Assembly (NCBI GenBank): GCA_001695595.3
Contig: MBPM02000036.1
Location: 62,001-126,000, forward strand
Direction of reading: 5' to 3'
Length of the DNA: 64,000 bases
From: Plasmopara viticola
Taxonomy: Eukaryota > Oomycota > Peronosporomycetes > Peronosporales > Peronosporaceae
Of the stretch, positions 22,114 to 32,165 are shown piece by piece. Numbering within the stretch: the stretch's first letter is position 1; every line of letters begins with the position of its first letter. The notes beneath the pieces are model-generated. The model had not been told where the DNA came from. It ran no database searches and saw only the letters and a list, made by a program, of their open reading frames with translations. A program made the position numbers and the translations under genes.

Positions 22114-22524
22114 CTAAACGTTCATCTTCGCGACAAACTCTGCATAGCCCATGCCAAGGTTGTGGTATATCTCTTTGAGCTCTCTGTTGTCGGTCTGGTC
22201 CAAATGTTGGACGACTTCTCTCGCAGAATAGCCCATCGAATACCATTTCCAATAGAGCCGTCGAATTTTCTTCGGGTTCGCCAGCTTTTGTTTCATTCGA
22301 TCCTCAAAAAACGTTGTCCTTTTACCTTCCTCAGGCGGGTAATGATACACTGGAACGTCGTCGACATCGTTTGCGCGCAGTAATCGATCGCTCTCAGCAA
22401 ATGTCAAAATTGTACCAATTAGGTAATTTGAAGAGACCGCTGCCGTGTTTGCGACTTCAGTGGCACCGCTGCTTACGGCTGCTAATGTCGCCACAGCCAT
22501 CATGAGAGCGCTGTGCTTGCGCAT
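22114..22524 (-). CDS. RxLR-type effector candidate (136 aa)
   Basis: The start is taken at ATG 22524 because it begins with a signal-like segment (MRKHSALMMAVATLAAVSSG, cleavage probably after residue ~21). The RxLR motif RLLR is at residues 47-50, within the usual 30-60 window, followed by an acidic stretch and EEGKR at 65-69 (dEER-like). The C-terminal half (about residues 85-136) is helical and rich in W/Y (RLYWKWYSMGY, then EIYHNLGMGY), compatible with one WY-type fold. Such proteins are secreted and many act inside host plant cells; the target of this one cannot be inferred. An in-frame ATG at 22665 would displace the signal and was not used. No close second copy was seen in the window. 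Confidence 0.75.
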   Translation of the reverse strand: MRKHSALMMAVATLAAVSSGATEVANTAAVSSNYLIGTILTFAESDRLLRANDVDDVPVYHYPPEEGKRTTFFEDRMKQKLANPKKIRRLYWKWYSMGYSAREVVQHLDQTDNRELKEIYHNLGMGYAEFVAKMNV

Positions 22525-23280
22525 AGAACCAAAATCTCTAGACCACGGTCGTTGGGAAGATTGAGGAGTAAATGGAATCGAAGTCCTTTCCATAAAGTGG
22601 CGTGCGAGTGCCAATCCGTCAAATGTTAGAACGTGAGGCAGCGTATAGACGTCGCTTTTAAACATGAGGCTGCATTTGAAGGCTTTCTTGCAACATAAGT
22701 ACCATTGACAGAAAAAAGTGTCTAGCTTTTCCTATGATGCTGTGAGAAAAAATACTTTTACTTGGATTATGTACTGACCATCTTCTTTAGAGCATAGATG
22801 GTGAGAAGACAAATCGGTCAAAGCTTCATGATTTTAGGCGTTACTGCTTTATACGGTATTTTGCGGAAGGCGACGCTGCAGAGAAGTTACTACATTATAG
22901 TTTTAGTTTAGAGGTGGCTTTGTCTCGCGCGACAAAGCGATTGCTCTCTCGTAGTTTTGGTATCTTCGTAATACTTTTATTGTCGATAACACATATACTT
23001 AAATTGTCGCTGGGGTGCAGAAGTATATAAGACATTATTTGTGGAAGTAAATTGTTATCACTTTCACATGACAAATTAATTGGTTTTGGTGGTATTTGCG
23101 CATTTGTTGATAATACATCATAAGCTTAAATAATTATTGGGGTGGATATAATGGCTGCGAGCTAAAATGTAGTTTGGGGTAGTTTTTTCTTAATACAATT
23201 TATCAGTTTTTGTGAGCTAAATTGTTTCTATAAAGCTCTGACGTACATTTACGGAAAGCCATTGAGTACAACCGCATACC
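22525..23280. other. Intergenic, AT-rich
   Basis: Upstream regions of the RxLR candidate (-) and of the first MLRQ gene (+). No further feature recognised. Confidence 0.4.
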
Positions 23281-23396
23281 GTTGATAAAAAACCGTTTGA
23301 GACATATCGAAACTGGAAAATGCTATGCCAGTAGAGAAGTTGATAAAAAACCGTTTGAGACATATCGAAACTGGAAAATGCTATGCCAGTAGAGAA
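23281..23396. repeat. Perfect tandem duplication, 2 x 58 bp
   Basis: The 58 bp unit beginning GTTGATAAAAAACCGTTTGA occurs at 23281-23338 and again, without mismatch, at 23339-23396. Two more matching bases follow. It ends ~150 bp before the ATG of the MLRQ-like gene at 23545. Confidence 0.95.
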
Positions 23397-23544
23397 GTAC
23401 AATGATGGCTGATGATTTTTATAAAAATATGCAGAATTTTGATAGTGCGACTGCGAGACGGCGATGATGCGGGACGCGAAATCAACTTGACCCCTTCTTC
23501 AAATCAGTTAAAGATTTTCGAGATTCAAGTCACGTGCCAAGAAA

Positions 23545-23910
23545 ATGAGGATTACGTTCGCTCGTTTGCGTAACATGCGCGGAATGGTAGAGCAACCAAG
23601 GGTGCCTGTACCCGTGCCAGCAGGACCAAGAGCCAAAAAAGGTTTTTTGATGGTTTCTTCGCACGACGTTGAGATCTATCCGCTGGTCCTGTGCGTCTCA
23701 GTTGGTTTCGCTATCGGCGCATACAGTCTCATACGACAAACCATGGCGAATCCTGATGTGAATTTGAGTCGAGACCGCCGCGAGACACCAGCATGGGAGC
23801 GCTACAAACCTGAGGAAGGAAAGGCCTTTTCGCAGAATCGCCATCACTTGGCTAATCTGAAGCCAAATCCGGTTAACACATTCTCAGACGATTTAAAAGG
23901 GTCTGAGTAA
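23545..23910 (+). CDS. MLRQ/B12D-family mitochondrial respiratory protein, tandem copy 1 (121 aa)
   Basis: A small inner-membrane protein of the NDUFA4 (MLRQ)/B12D family, associated with respiratory complexes I/IV. The N-terminus is basic and Pro-rich (MRITFARLRNMRG, then PVPVPAGPRAKKG). One membrane segment follows (EIYPLVLCVSVGFAIGAYSL, about residues 49-68), then the family's short NPDV block, RRETPAWERYKPEEGK, and a conserved tail (NLKPNPVNTFS). It pairs with 24498-24884, same strand, ~590 bp downstream. The two share a 5' block just before the ATG (TTCGAGATTCAAGTCACG versus TTCGAAATTCAAGGCACG), so the duplication included upstream sequence. No intron. Confidence 0.8.
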   Translation: MRITFARLRNMRGMVEQPRVPVPVPAGPRAKKGFLMVSSHDVEIYPLVLCVSVGFAIGAYSLIRQTMANPDVNLSRDRRETPAWERYKPEEGKAFSQNRHHLANLKPNPVNTFSDDLKGSE

Positions 23911-24497
23911 TTGTTGTCTGAGTTAACGATAAAAATATGAAGACATTGCATTTGTGCTTCAGTTGTTTTTTAATTTTCCAACAATACTCCTATTCGACAA
24001 GATAGTACTACTCGACGTTGTTCCCTCAGCAGGAAGCATTATAATCCTTTGCACAGCTCGCACAAATATACTTTAAAGTTCGGATTTTTAATTCGACCGT
24101 AAACCCTTAAGCGATGCTTTCTGACATTAAGTGAAATTGATAAGCGTGATATTTTGTTTGATTTAGATATTTGGATTCGAGCACTTCAATCTTGCGGCAA
24201 AGTCTGTTAAACAAAATAATATGTTGCAGAAGAGTTGGGCACCAACGATTATTGAGTTAATAAATAATAATTATGATGTCAAATACAAAGAACTAATGAA
24301 TATGTTGTTGCTGTAAAGCTCATAATTTTTTGTTTGCTTTAATATACACCCAATATTTTCATATACACTGATGATGGCTGCGAATTGTCCGAAACGGTAA
24401 AAATACGATAGAGAATATGCGACCTCGGTATCCGATCGTGGATGCAGCTTCCAACTCAGTTTCCTTTTTTCGAAATTCAAGGCACGGGTTCGTCAAA

Positions 24498-24884
24498 ATG
24501 AAAGCAACTTTTGCCCGCATGCGTAGCGTACTAGGATCGTTGGAGCGTCCAGAGGTGCCTGTGACAGTACCGACCGGCCCGAGAGCCAAAAAGAATTTTA
24601 TGATGGTGACCTCGCGCGACTTTGAGATCTATCCGCTGGTCTTGTGTGTCTCGGTGGGCTACGCAATCGGCGCTTTCAGTCTTCTACGGCACGCTATGTG
24701 GGACCCTGATGTAAACGGAAATCCATATCGTCGCGAGACGCCAGCGTGGGACCGCTACAAGCCCGAAGAAGGACAAGCTGTCTCGCGAAATCACCACCTT
24801 TTTGCGAATCTCAAGCCGAATCCAGTCAACACATTTTCAAAGAGCTTTAAGCATCAAGAGGAGACCGACGATGTGCACTTGTGA
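24498..24884 (+). CDS. MLRQ/B12D-family mitochondrial respiratory protein, tandem copy 2 (128 aa)
   Basis: Paralogue of the preceding gene with the same layout: basic N-terminus (MKATFARMRSVLG), PTGPRAKKN, one membrane segment (EIYPLVLCVSVGYAIGAFSL), then WDPDVN, RRETPAWDRYKPEEGQ and NLKPNPVNTFS. The tail is acidic and longer (EETDDVHL). The ATG at 24498 aligns with that of copy 1; the frame is open upstream to 24417 but unmatched there. Its stop is only 78 bp from the end of the convergent TBCE gene, so the 3' UTRs probably overlap. Confidence 0.8.
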   Translation: MKATFARMRSVLGSLERPEVPVTVPTGPRAKKNFMMVTSRDFEIYPLVLCVSVGYAIGAFSLLRHAMWDPDVNGNPYRRETPAWDRYKPEEGQAVSRNHHLFANLKPNPVNTFSKSFKHQEETDDVHL

Positions 24885-24962
24885 GAAGCCGAGCAAGTTG
24901 AAGTCGGAGCAGACATATATTTAAAGACGATAGTAAAACAATAATTTGCGCCAATAAATTGT

Positions 24963-26782
24963 TTACTCTTTGTCGTTAACCAGTATTTCAGACCCATCCT
25001 ATGAGTGCAAGATCGATGAGCATTATACACTGAGAATGAATACATCAATGCTCTTACCTGTATGCCAAAGTAGCTCACTTCAGCACTATCATCATCTAGC
25101 AACATAGGAATCTTCTATAAAGCACGTAAACATCAGCGGAAACAATAAAAGAGGTAGCATAGCCAGCGCACCCTTGAGTCGAGTCGGAATGAAAGCACTT
25201 GTGCAGGGGTCTCAATACCAAATTTGGCCTCGATGAGCAATTTCAGCTCTGATACCTTCATTTGTTGTGGTATCTTCTTAAGCAAAGGCTCGATCGATGT
25301 TGCGTGCATTGTCATTGGAATAATACTGACTTTAATTAAGCTTGACGCCAACTTTCGCGGGCCAGATGCTGACTCGCCTCCCCCAGTAGTACCACTCGAA
25401 TCGATGGATAATTCAGGATACAATTCACACAACCGAGAATAGCGCGGATGAGCTGCTAGAACTTGTCCGCGCTCAGTCGCATGGTCATTCATGATCGCAA
25501 GTTCATGCAAAATACGCTTCAGATACAATTGTTCGGCTTCCATGCGTTCTCGTTCTCTGACAACGCTGCCATTGATCACCGCAATGTGGTCTGTTCGGGC
25601 AATGATCAGCATCCGTGCCTCTCCCAGACTCATGTGCTTTGTTAGTGGATTCTTCGAGAAGCGCAATGTATTTAACAGAGGATAAGCGTTGAGTGCATCA
25701 ATAGAGGTCCACGAATCCACCAGATTGTTACTCAACGACAATGTTGTCAGCTTTTGAAAAGCAAAAGGGGTCTTGATTTCGTCAGTCACGAGCGTCACAA
25801 TGCGGTTTCCATTTATTATCAGCTGACTCAAGCTTTGAAACATACTTCCCACAACACAAAGCACTTTTTTCCACGATGTCAAGCAATTGAGGCTCAAATC
25901 CAGCACTGACAGTGTCTCACCCCAGCCATCGCTCGACGTCACCTCCACCAAGTCCACGTCTTTGTACTCGTTGTCAGCTAAATGCAGCTCTTGAAGATTC
26001 GGAAAGTGACGTGCGACGATTGTTTGAGCCTGCTTCCATGAAAGCAAAGTTTGATTAAGCACCAGCACCTTTACATGCTCAGACACATGAGAATTTGCAA
26101 TACTTTCTGTTGTCTCGTCAATTGTAAACTTGTTTCCACTCAGGATCAACGTTTCCAGTTGAGGTAACTCACGAACAATAGTGAGTACAGCACTCCATCT
26201 GTTGAAAAGGTTTCTGGACAGATCAAGTTCCGTCAGGTTTGGAGCTAGCTTTGCAAGTCCCTCTCCTCCTAACGCAACAATTTGACAGCCAGCGAGCGAG
26301 ATTTTTTCTATGCTCTGAAGCGTCTGCTGGGTACTCAATTTCTTAGCTCCCACAAACTCAATAGGTTTTTCGCTGCCAAGCGTTGTGCCCACCTCACCGG
26401 CCACGACCACGTCACTCGAACCTGTAACTTCTTTGTCAACGCCTTTCTCTTTATTGGCATACCGATCCAGTAGCCTCTGCAGAAGCGAGCTTCGTTCAAA
26501 TGTTTCGTGAATCACAGAAGCTTTTATAAAGGAGCATTTGTAGCTCATAGGGCTTCCATGCCCTGCCAGTTGGCGGCCAGTCGGGCCCGAAAAATACACT
26601 ACGCGCTTTCCACTGGACAGCTCCACGCTGCCATCGTTCTTGCCGCGACCCCAAACATCCCATTCAATTCCGTAGTATAATACAGAAGTGTTTTTGGCGG
26701 TAGCAACCGGGCCAACGTAGCGAATAGTACCTAGCGACCCGTAGCCGTCATCGATTCGATCCCCGACACCTAGTAGAGCCAT
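24963..26782 (-). CDS. TBCE: Tubulin-folding cofactor E (CAP-Gly, LRR, ubiquitin-like), 3 exons
   Basis: TBCE binds alpha-tubulin and helps assemble and dissociate the tubulin dimer in the cytosol. Domain order: CAP-Gly at about residues 8-90 (GDRIDDGYGSLGTIRYVG, GRGKNDGSVE); leucine-rich repeats at about 130-400 (LTELDLSRNLF, LETLILSGNKF, LSVLDLSLNCL); ubiquitin-like domain from about 495 to the end. The first exon frame runs to a stop at 25133, but that tail is not family-like. Splicing 26782-25172 to 25114-25058 to 24998-24963 (introns 57 and 59 bp, phase 0) gives KIPMLLDDDSAEVSYFGIQ and DGSEILVNDKE, matching the end of the Ubl fold. Total 567 residues. The PPR gene lies upstream on the same strand, 132 bp away. 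Confidence 0.85.
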
Positions 26783-26914
26783 ATCTGCTTAAAAGTCAAA
26801 ATTTAATCCGACATTATAGTACGTTTAAGTAGCTCACTTTTACCGGTATTCGCATATAAAGTTGACTGCTTACATAAAAATGGACAGCGACTATCTAATG
26901 CTGGTACCTATCAT

Positions 26915-29416
26915 TTAGACCGTATTTGGGAGCAAATAACGCTTTCCAATCTTACGGTTGTACTCCAGCACTTGTGCACGGACCTTTCTCTTTTCCATAA
27001 GTTTGTGACGTGACCCAGCAAGGAGCACTGCGTTGGGACTCTCCGGAATGAGGTCAGAAAAGATGCCGTACTTCTCTGTCAAAGCGCGGATCTTCTTCAA
27101 ATGTTTTTCCTGCAGCTGTAACCCTAGTGCGTCGATTTCTTCCAGTATCGACAGAGCACGGCGCAACAATCGCTTCCTTGCGTAATGATCTACCAAGAAG
27201 CCAAACGTCACGTCATCAGCCTCCAAGTCGCCATTTTTAATTTCTAAGCGCACACGCTCCAGCAACTGCTCGGCCTGCGTCGTCCGCTTAGCACGCACAT
27301 ACATCTGCATCATGCTACGGTACGTGAATTTGTTGGGTTTGAGATCAAAGTTAGGAAATGTCTCCGTCAAAAAATTCTCGGCAGAGCGAAGGCGAAGAGC
27401 ATTGGCGTACACGGCAAGCATCGAGTTTAACGTGATCAAAGACGGTTTAAGGCCCTTTTCAGACGTCATCTCGTGGAATCGATTCTCGGCACGTTTAATG
27501 TTGAGATTCTGAAACTTGGCAAAATCCTCTAAATCCATCGGAGTCAACTCAAAGTTAAGCGATTCTTCACTGTCAGCAAACAGCTTGTTGTCCTCTTCGC
27601 CATATACCTCCATACTTCGTTCGGACTTTACTAAAGCCGTCGACTTTGCGTTCCGAAGCTTGTTGTAGTCAGCCTCATCTTGTTGACGCAGCGCTTTCAC
27701 CTGGGCCAAAGCCTCTGGTTTTAGTTTGTAGCTCTCGGACTCGTGCAAATAGTCCACTTCGTCATCGTCCTCACTTGCATCGTATCCGGCATTTTCTAAC
27801 GAAAACGTCTCCTTGCCAGGGCGTGTCAGGTCAATCTCATTGCCTTCATCGTCCCACTCGAGCGGTTCCTGGTAAATTGGCTCAGGTTTAGATAAAGGCT
27901 TTTGATTGCGCGGAGCCTTGTCCACAATAGGCCTCAACTGTGCACGTGCATAAACATTAAATAGCGTGTTGTATACAAACTCGGTCATAGGTACGTGGTG
28001 GCGTTCCATGTGACGAATAATTTGCTCAGCCTGAATAAAATCACCGTGCTTGGCACATGCGTGGAGTACAGTCGTGTACGAGTACAAATCGGGTTTGTAA
28101 TCGTACAATTCCTGCATCTCATAGTAAAAGTCAATGGCTTTGTGCGCATAGTAATGTGACTTTGCGCATGCATTCATCAATGTATTAAACGTCACGAGGG
28201 AAGGTGTCAGACCGCACTCGAGCAAGTCCTCATACAAGTTCAAGGAGCGCTCCACACGGCCCTCGCGCGCAAAGCCATTGATTAGACAGCTGAAAGCCAC
28301 CTCATCCGGCTCAGCTACATGAGCCCGCATCAAGTGGAACGTTTCAAATGCCTTGTCAAGATCCCCCTCAGCGATCGCTGCGTTCACGAGGATTGTAAAC
28401 GATGCACGATCGGGCACTAATCCAGCTACTTGCATTTTCTCCATTACATTGTATGCCCACGACATACGTCCAGCCTTAGAGCACGCGCGCATCACAGCGT
28501 TATACACCGCCACAGAAGGCTTGACCCCGCGCTCTTTCATGCGCCCAATCACGCGTACAGCATGCGCTGCCTGCCCATTCTCACCCAGCGCCGTCGCGTA
28601 CAACATGTACGACTTGGCATTAGGCGGCACTGTATGAGGCACACTCTCAAGCGCGTCCAGTAGCTCGACCTCGGTATTGTCAGTGGGCTTGATAGGCACC
28701 AATGTATTCTCCATAGACTCTAAGTTTTTTTCCATTCGTGTCAACAAGGCATTGGCTTCCTTGAACAGGCCTTTAAGCGCATACACTCTCAGCAAAAAAT
28801 TGTAGTCTTCAACGGCCAAAGTAAGTTGCACTTGCCCATCCCCTTCACCTTCAACGTTGCCGTCAGTACCGCATTTTGTCTCATCGACTTCCTTTCTGAT
28901 GTCCGGATCTGCTCGAGCGATTGCGTTAAGTTTACGAAGTGCGTCCAAGTGATCGACGTCCAATAGACTCGGTTCTGTCTCGTACACATAATCGCCCATT
29001 GGTCCAGAATTGTCCAAATATTTAAAAACGTTATCTAGCTCGCTATTGAGTTCGCTATTGCGCTCTAGCGCTGCCCACTCCTTGGCATTGCGCTGGTTGA
29101 GACGCTGGGATATCTTTAGCTCATGCATACGCTCTTGATATGTACGATGAGGAGCTGTGCCTTTTTTGAGCTTTTGATTCGTGCTAAGCGCATTGTGGCT
29201 CTTGTTGCCCTTGCTACGATTCCAGCTTGTGCTTTTCACCACAAAGGCCGAAGCACCGCCTTTTCGCTTCAGCAGCACGGAACTCTGCGAGATTTCACGC
29301 ACATTCAGAAATGATGGAAGCTGGGAGAGCAAGCCTCCAAGGCGTGATGCAGCTGTGGGTGCTGACGAGGCGACATGTGGACGGGCCGCGTTGAAGCGTA
29401 ATAGAGCTGACATCAT
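26915..29416 (-). CDS. Large pentatricopeptide-repeat (PPR) protein, probably mitochondrial (833 aa)
   Basis: PPR proteins bind organellar RNA one base per repeat. The N-terminus (MMSALLRFNAARPHVASSAP, then TAASRLGGLL) is Arg/Ser/Ala-rich without acids, as in mitochondrial presequences. A first block of 35-residue repeats lies at about 190-500 (PSVAVYNAVMRACSKAGRM, PDRASFTILVNAAIAEGDL, PDEVAFSCLINGFAREGRV, PSLVTFNTLMNACAKS, PDLYSYTTVLHACAKHGDF). An acidic, repeat-free spacer follows (about 500-640, rich in EDD), then a second short block (LKPSLITLNSMLAVYANAL, LKPNKFTYRSMMQMYVRAK). The C-terminal end is basic. No SMR, DYW or nuclease domain is visible. Single exon. The second Met at 29413 is an equal start candidate. 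A role in mitochondrial RNA processing or translation is inferred. Confidence 0.85.
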   Translation of the reverse strand: MMSALLRFNAARPHVASSAPTAASRLGGLLSQLPSFLNVREISQSSVLLKRKGGASAFVVKSTSWNRSKGNKSHNALSTNQKLKKGTAPHRTYQERMHELKISQRLNQRNAKEWAALERNSELNSELDNVFKYLDNSGPMGDYVYETEPSLLDVDHLDALRKLNAIARADPDIRKEVDETKCGTDGNVEGEGDGQVQLTLAVEDYNFLLRVYALKGLFKEANALLTRMEKNLESMENTLVPIKPTDNTEVELLDALESVPHTVPPNAKSYMLYATALGENGQAAHAVRVIGRMKERGVKPSVAVYNAVMRACSKAGRMSWAYNVMEKMQVAGLVPDRASFTILVNAAIAEGDLDKAFETFHLMRAHVAEPDEVAFSCLINGFAREGRVERSLNLYEDLLECGLTPSLVTFNTLMNACAKSHYYAHKAIDFYYEMQELYDYKPDLYSYTTVLHACAKHGDFIQAEQIIRHMERHHVPMTEFVYNTLFNVYARAQLRPIVDKAPRNQKPLSKPEPIYQEPLEWDDEGNEIDLTRPGKETFSLENAGYDASEDDDEVDYLHESESYKLKPEALAQVKALRQQDEADYNKLRNAKSTALVKSERSMEVYGEEDNKLFADSEESLNFELTPMDLEDFAKFQNLNIKRAENRFHEMTSEKGLKPSLITLNSMLAVYANALRLRSAENFLTETFPNFDLKPNKFTYRSMMQMYVRAKRTTQAEQLLERVRLEIKNGDLEADDVTFGFLVDHYARKRLLRRALSILEEIDALGLQLQEKHLKKIRALTEKYGIFSDLIPESPNAVLLAGSRHKLMEKRKVRAQVLEYNRKIGKRYLLPNTV

Positions 29417-32165
29417 GGCTTAAATGGTTGCTGAAGCGTTTGGTGGAGAGCAACTGGCTGCTGTCACCGAAACCATAGTATGTTGTTTTTTTTATTGATG
29501 AATAAATACAATACGCATCGGCGAGCTTAATAATTACACCCACTTTGTACTATTAGAATACCATTCGAAAAAAAAATGAAAACAAATTCGCAGGAAAAAT
29601 CGGAAGTTCATTGGGGGAATATCTCAGCTAAATTCAACGCTGTAGCATAGTAAGCTATAGTATAAATGTCAGCCATGTACTTACACTTCCAGCCGACTTC
29701 ATCGCAGTGTGGAAGCTTACCGGTGCTCGACAGTGAAAGTACACAGTTTAACTGGATGGGGAGAGACTAACGATCGGAGCCAGTGTGCGGTGCAGACGGA
29801 CTTCGCGGTAATTAAAACCCGAGGAACTCAATAAATGTAATCGCACTTATTCGCGACAAATGCGAGAAAATCTCTACTTGAGCTCTTGGTGTTTTCGATA
29901 CTTGGTAGATGTGCAAATAATGGCTTCTAAGCCGTATCGTGAAAATTTGGTGCCAGTTCGAGTGTAGAGTCAGGCACGAGGTGGAAGCTGATGCGCTAAG
30001 GCTTGATATTTTGAGTCAAAAGATGTAGCTTAGTAGTCTTGATATGTGTTGTTAGCATAGAGGCAAAGTTTCGAATCCTTGACAACCTTGCTTGGCGTGC
30101 AGCTGAAGAAATCGCGGGGAATGGAATTGTCGAAAGGCATTACTTGCTCTTTCAATTGGCTCAGCGGATACTTGAATGCGATCGAAGTGGGTACGTTTTG
30201 ACCTTTCGCGCCGAAAATACTGATAAAGGTTGCAGCTTCACTTCCGCACATTGTGAGGTTGTAGCTAGGTGGCTGGAAACTGTCATTAATGTCCGAACAA
30301 TATGATGGATATTCGCTAATGCGCATGGGCTCAATATCTGAAATTTAATTAAAGGCTCTTGAAAAGTACGTATCTGTGTAATAAAGTTGAAGGCTTATTT
30401 TGATACTCGTCTTAGCGAGCAAAACCGACTAGGTTAAGAGTACCCAAAGTGGCCGCGGAGCATATACTTGGTCTTTAAGTTAATTTCGCGGCTCAATCGG
30501 CTTGACAATTAGTTGAGATGCAAAAGACTATCGTGAATACGTGTGAAAAGGTCTTAAGCGAGAAGAATAGCATGTCGATAGCGGAATAGCTCGCAAGCTT
30601 TATGCATCAAGCTCAAAGCTGGGTAGGACTCGCATTATTTACACGAGGCTTGTGCGTGGTGCTTATAACACAAATAGTGTCATATTCTTGCATGTTAATG
30701 TGCGACTCAATGATTCAGTGCCCGCGCCAATAGCATTTCTGCTTTTCAGCACAGGAACGGTCCGGATTCACCAAAGCCTCGTGACGAAAAGCAAGCGTTT
30801 TTGACTTCCAAGAGCCTTCACGCTTGTAACGCTCTAGCCTAAACATCTTAAGTTGAAGTCAGACCTCGCGTCTAGGTTCGATGGTGAACAGCGTTTGACG
30901 CAGTCAAAGCTAAAGAGCCTTCTACTTAAATCTACAGGGACCCAAGGTGCAGTGATCTCAGTTCATGTCACTAAGCGAACAGTGACAATGCCGAGTTATT
31001 GTCCTCGTTCAGCCTCAACTTTTGACGGGGAAGGGATCGACAGTGTACCATTGAGTGTGATTTCTTGACAACTCGAAGTCGGCACGGACAAACCTTAGCT
31101 TACCGAAGCATCGAATGATTGGTTCAACTAGACTTGCAAGTATAAGTAAGTCTGGTTGAAGCAATCATACGTATCATATGGCACATATTGACATTTAACT
31201 TCCCGACACTTATGTAGCTCCTTTTCTACCCCATATAAAATATTGGTTGAAAGCGCTAGCAGTTCGAATGTCTATCTCCTTTACATCGACACTGTTACAA
31301 CTAATAAAGACCGAACCGCCTGTTGGTCCCCGACTCTGTGAGCCTCTCTCCACGCGTGCCTCATGTCGGCAATCAATGCCTTCAAACGATCTCCTCCAGG
31401 CCACGCCCATGTGAATTCCACTCATGAAAACATTGATCGCAACATCCTCTGAGAAGGGGGACTAATCATTTAATATAAGCCAGAATTTTTTTTAACTCTT
31501 TGGACATGGCCCGCTAGCTTCTTCATATTCTGGCGGAATACAAGAAAGCTTGACCCCATCCGTAACTCGTAGTTGGGCAGCGGAAATTTGCGTCAATCGA
31601 CGCTCGATCTTACCCCAGGTCAGAAGCACTGCCTCAACATAGGTATTGCACGTCAGTGCCCACACCCGTGCTATCCCGCCAAGCTTCGAATTGGACAGAG
31701 CACTTTTTTGTTGTAACAAGCCGTACATTGAAGGACCAATACGCTCCCTTGACCCAGAGCAGGTACTATAATTCTTTTCGCGGTCTTCGCGCTCATCATG
31801 AGCAGATTAATTTTGGCCAAGGCGTCCAAGCAACTCCATTTATTTTCGTCAAAGGTGCTTCGGCAAAGCGCTCTTATAGTTGTAAATATTTCCAACCGCG
31901 CATAAATCGCGTTAGATCTTTTACAACCAAATTTGGCACTTCGTCATGGCTGTCAGCTGTTTCAACCCGTCTTGCATGGCCCTGATTTAGGATAGCGTAC
32001 TGCACCATCTATGAAGAGGTTCAGTCATACAGACACAAATGTAGATTGACTATACCTATGACGCGTCAATTCATGTCTGTATAATAACTCGTGTATATGA
32101 TTCAAGGAAGTGAATGACAAGATCTACCGCTGGCCTACAATTTCAAGCACTAATTCTTGAAATGT
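29417..32165. other. Gene-poor stretch, no gene recognised
   Basis: Several short frames (30039-30305, 30853-31068, 31210-31425, 31492-31728, 31656-31985) overlap on opposite strands and carry no domain I recognise. The minus frames at 31210-31990 could be decayed retroelement gag, which I cannot prove. Confidence 0.4.

Noticed and set aside
23281..23396. Start of a CRISPR-like array
   Set aside because: Only two directly abutting units, no spacers, and the genome is eukaryotic.
30060..30085. tRNA-like TTTCGAATCC
   Set aside because: No matching cloverleaf arms around it.
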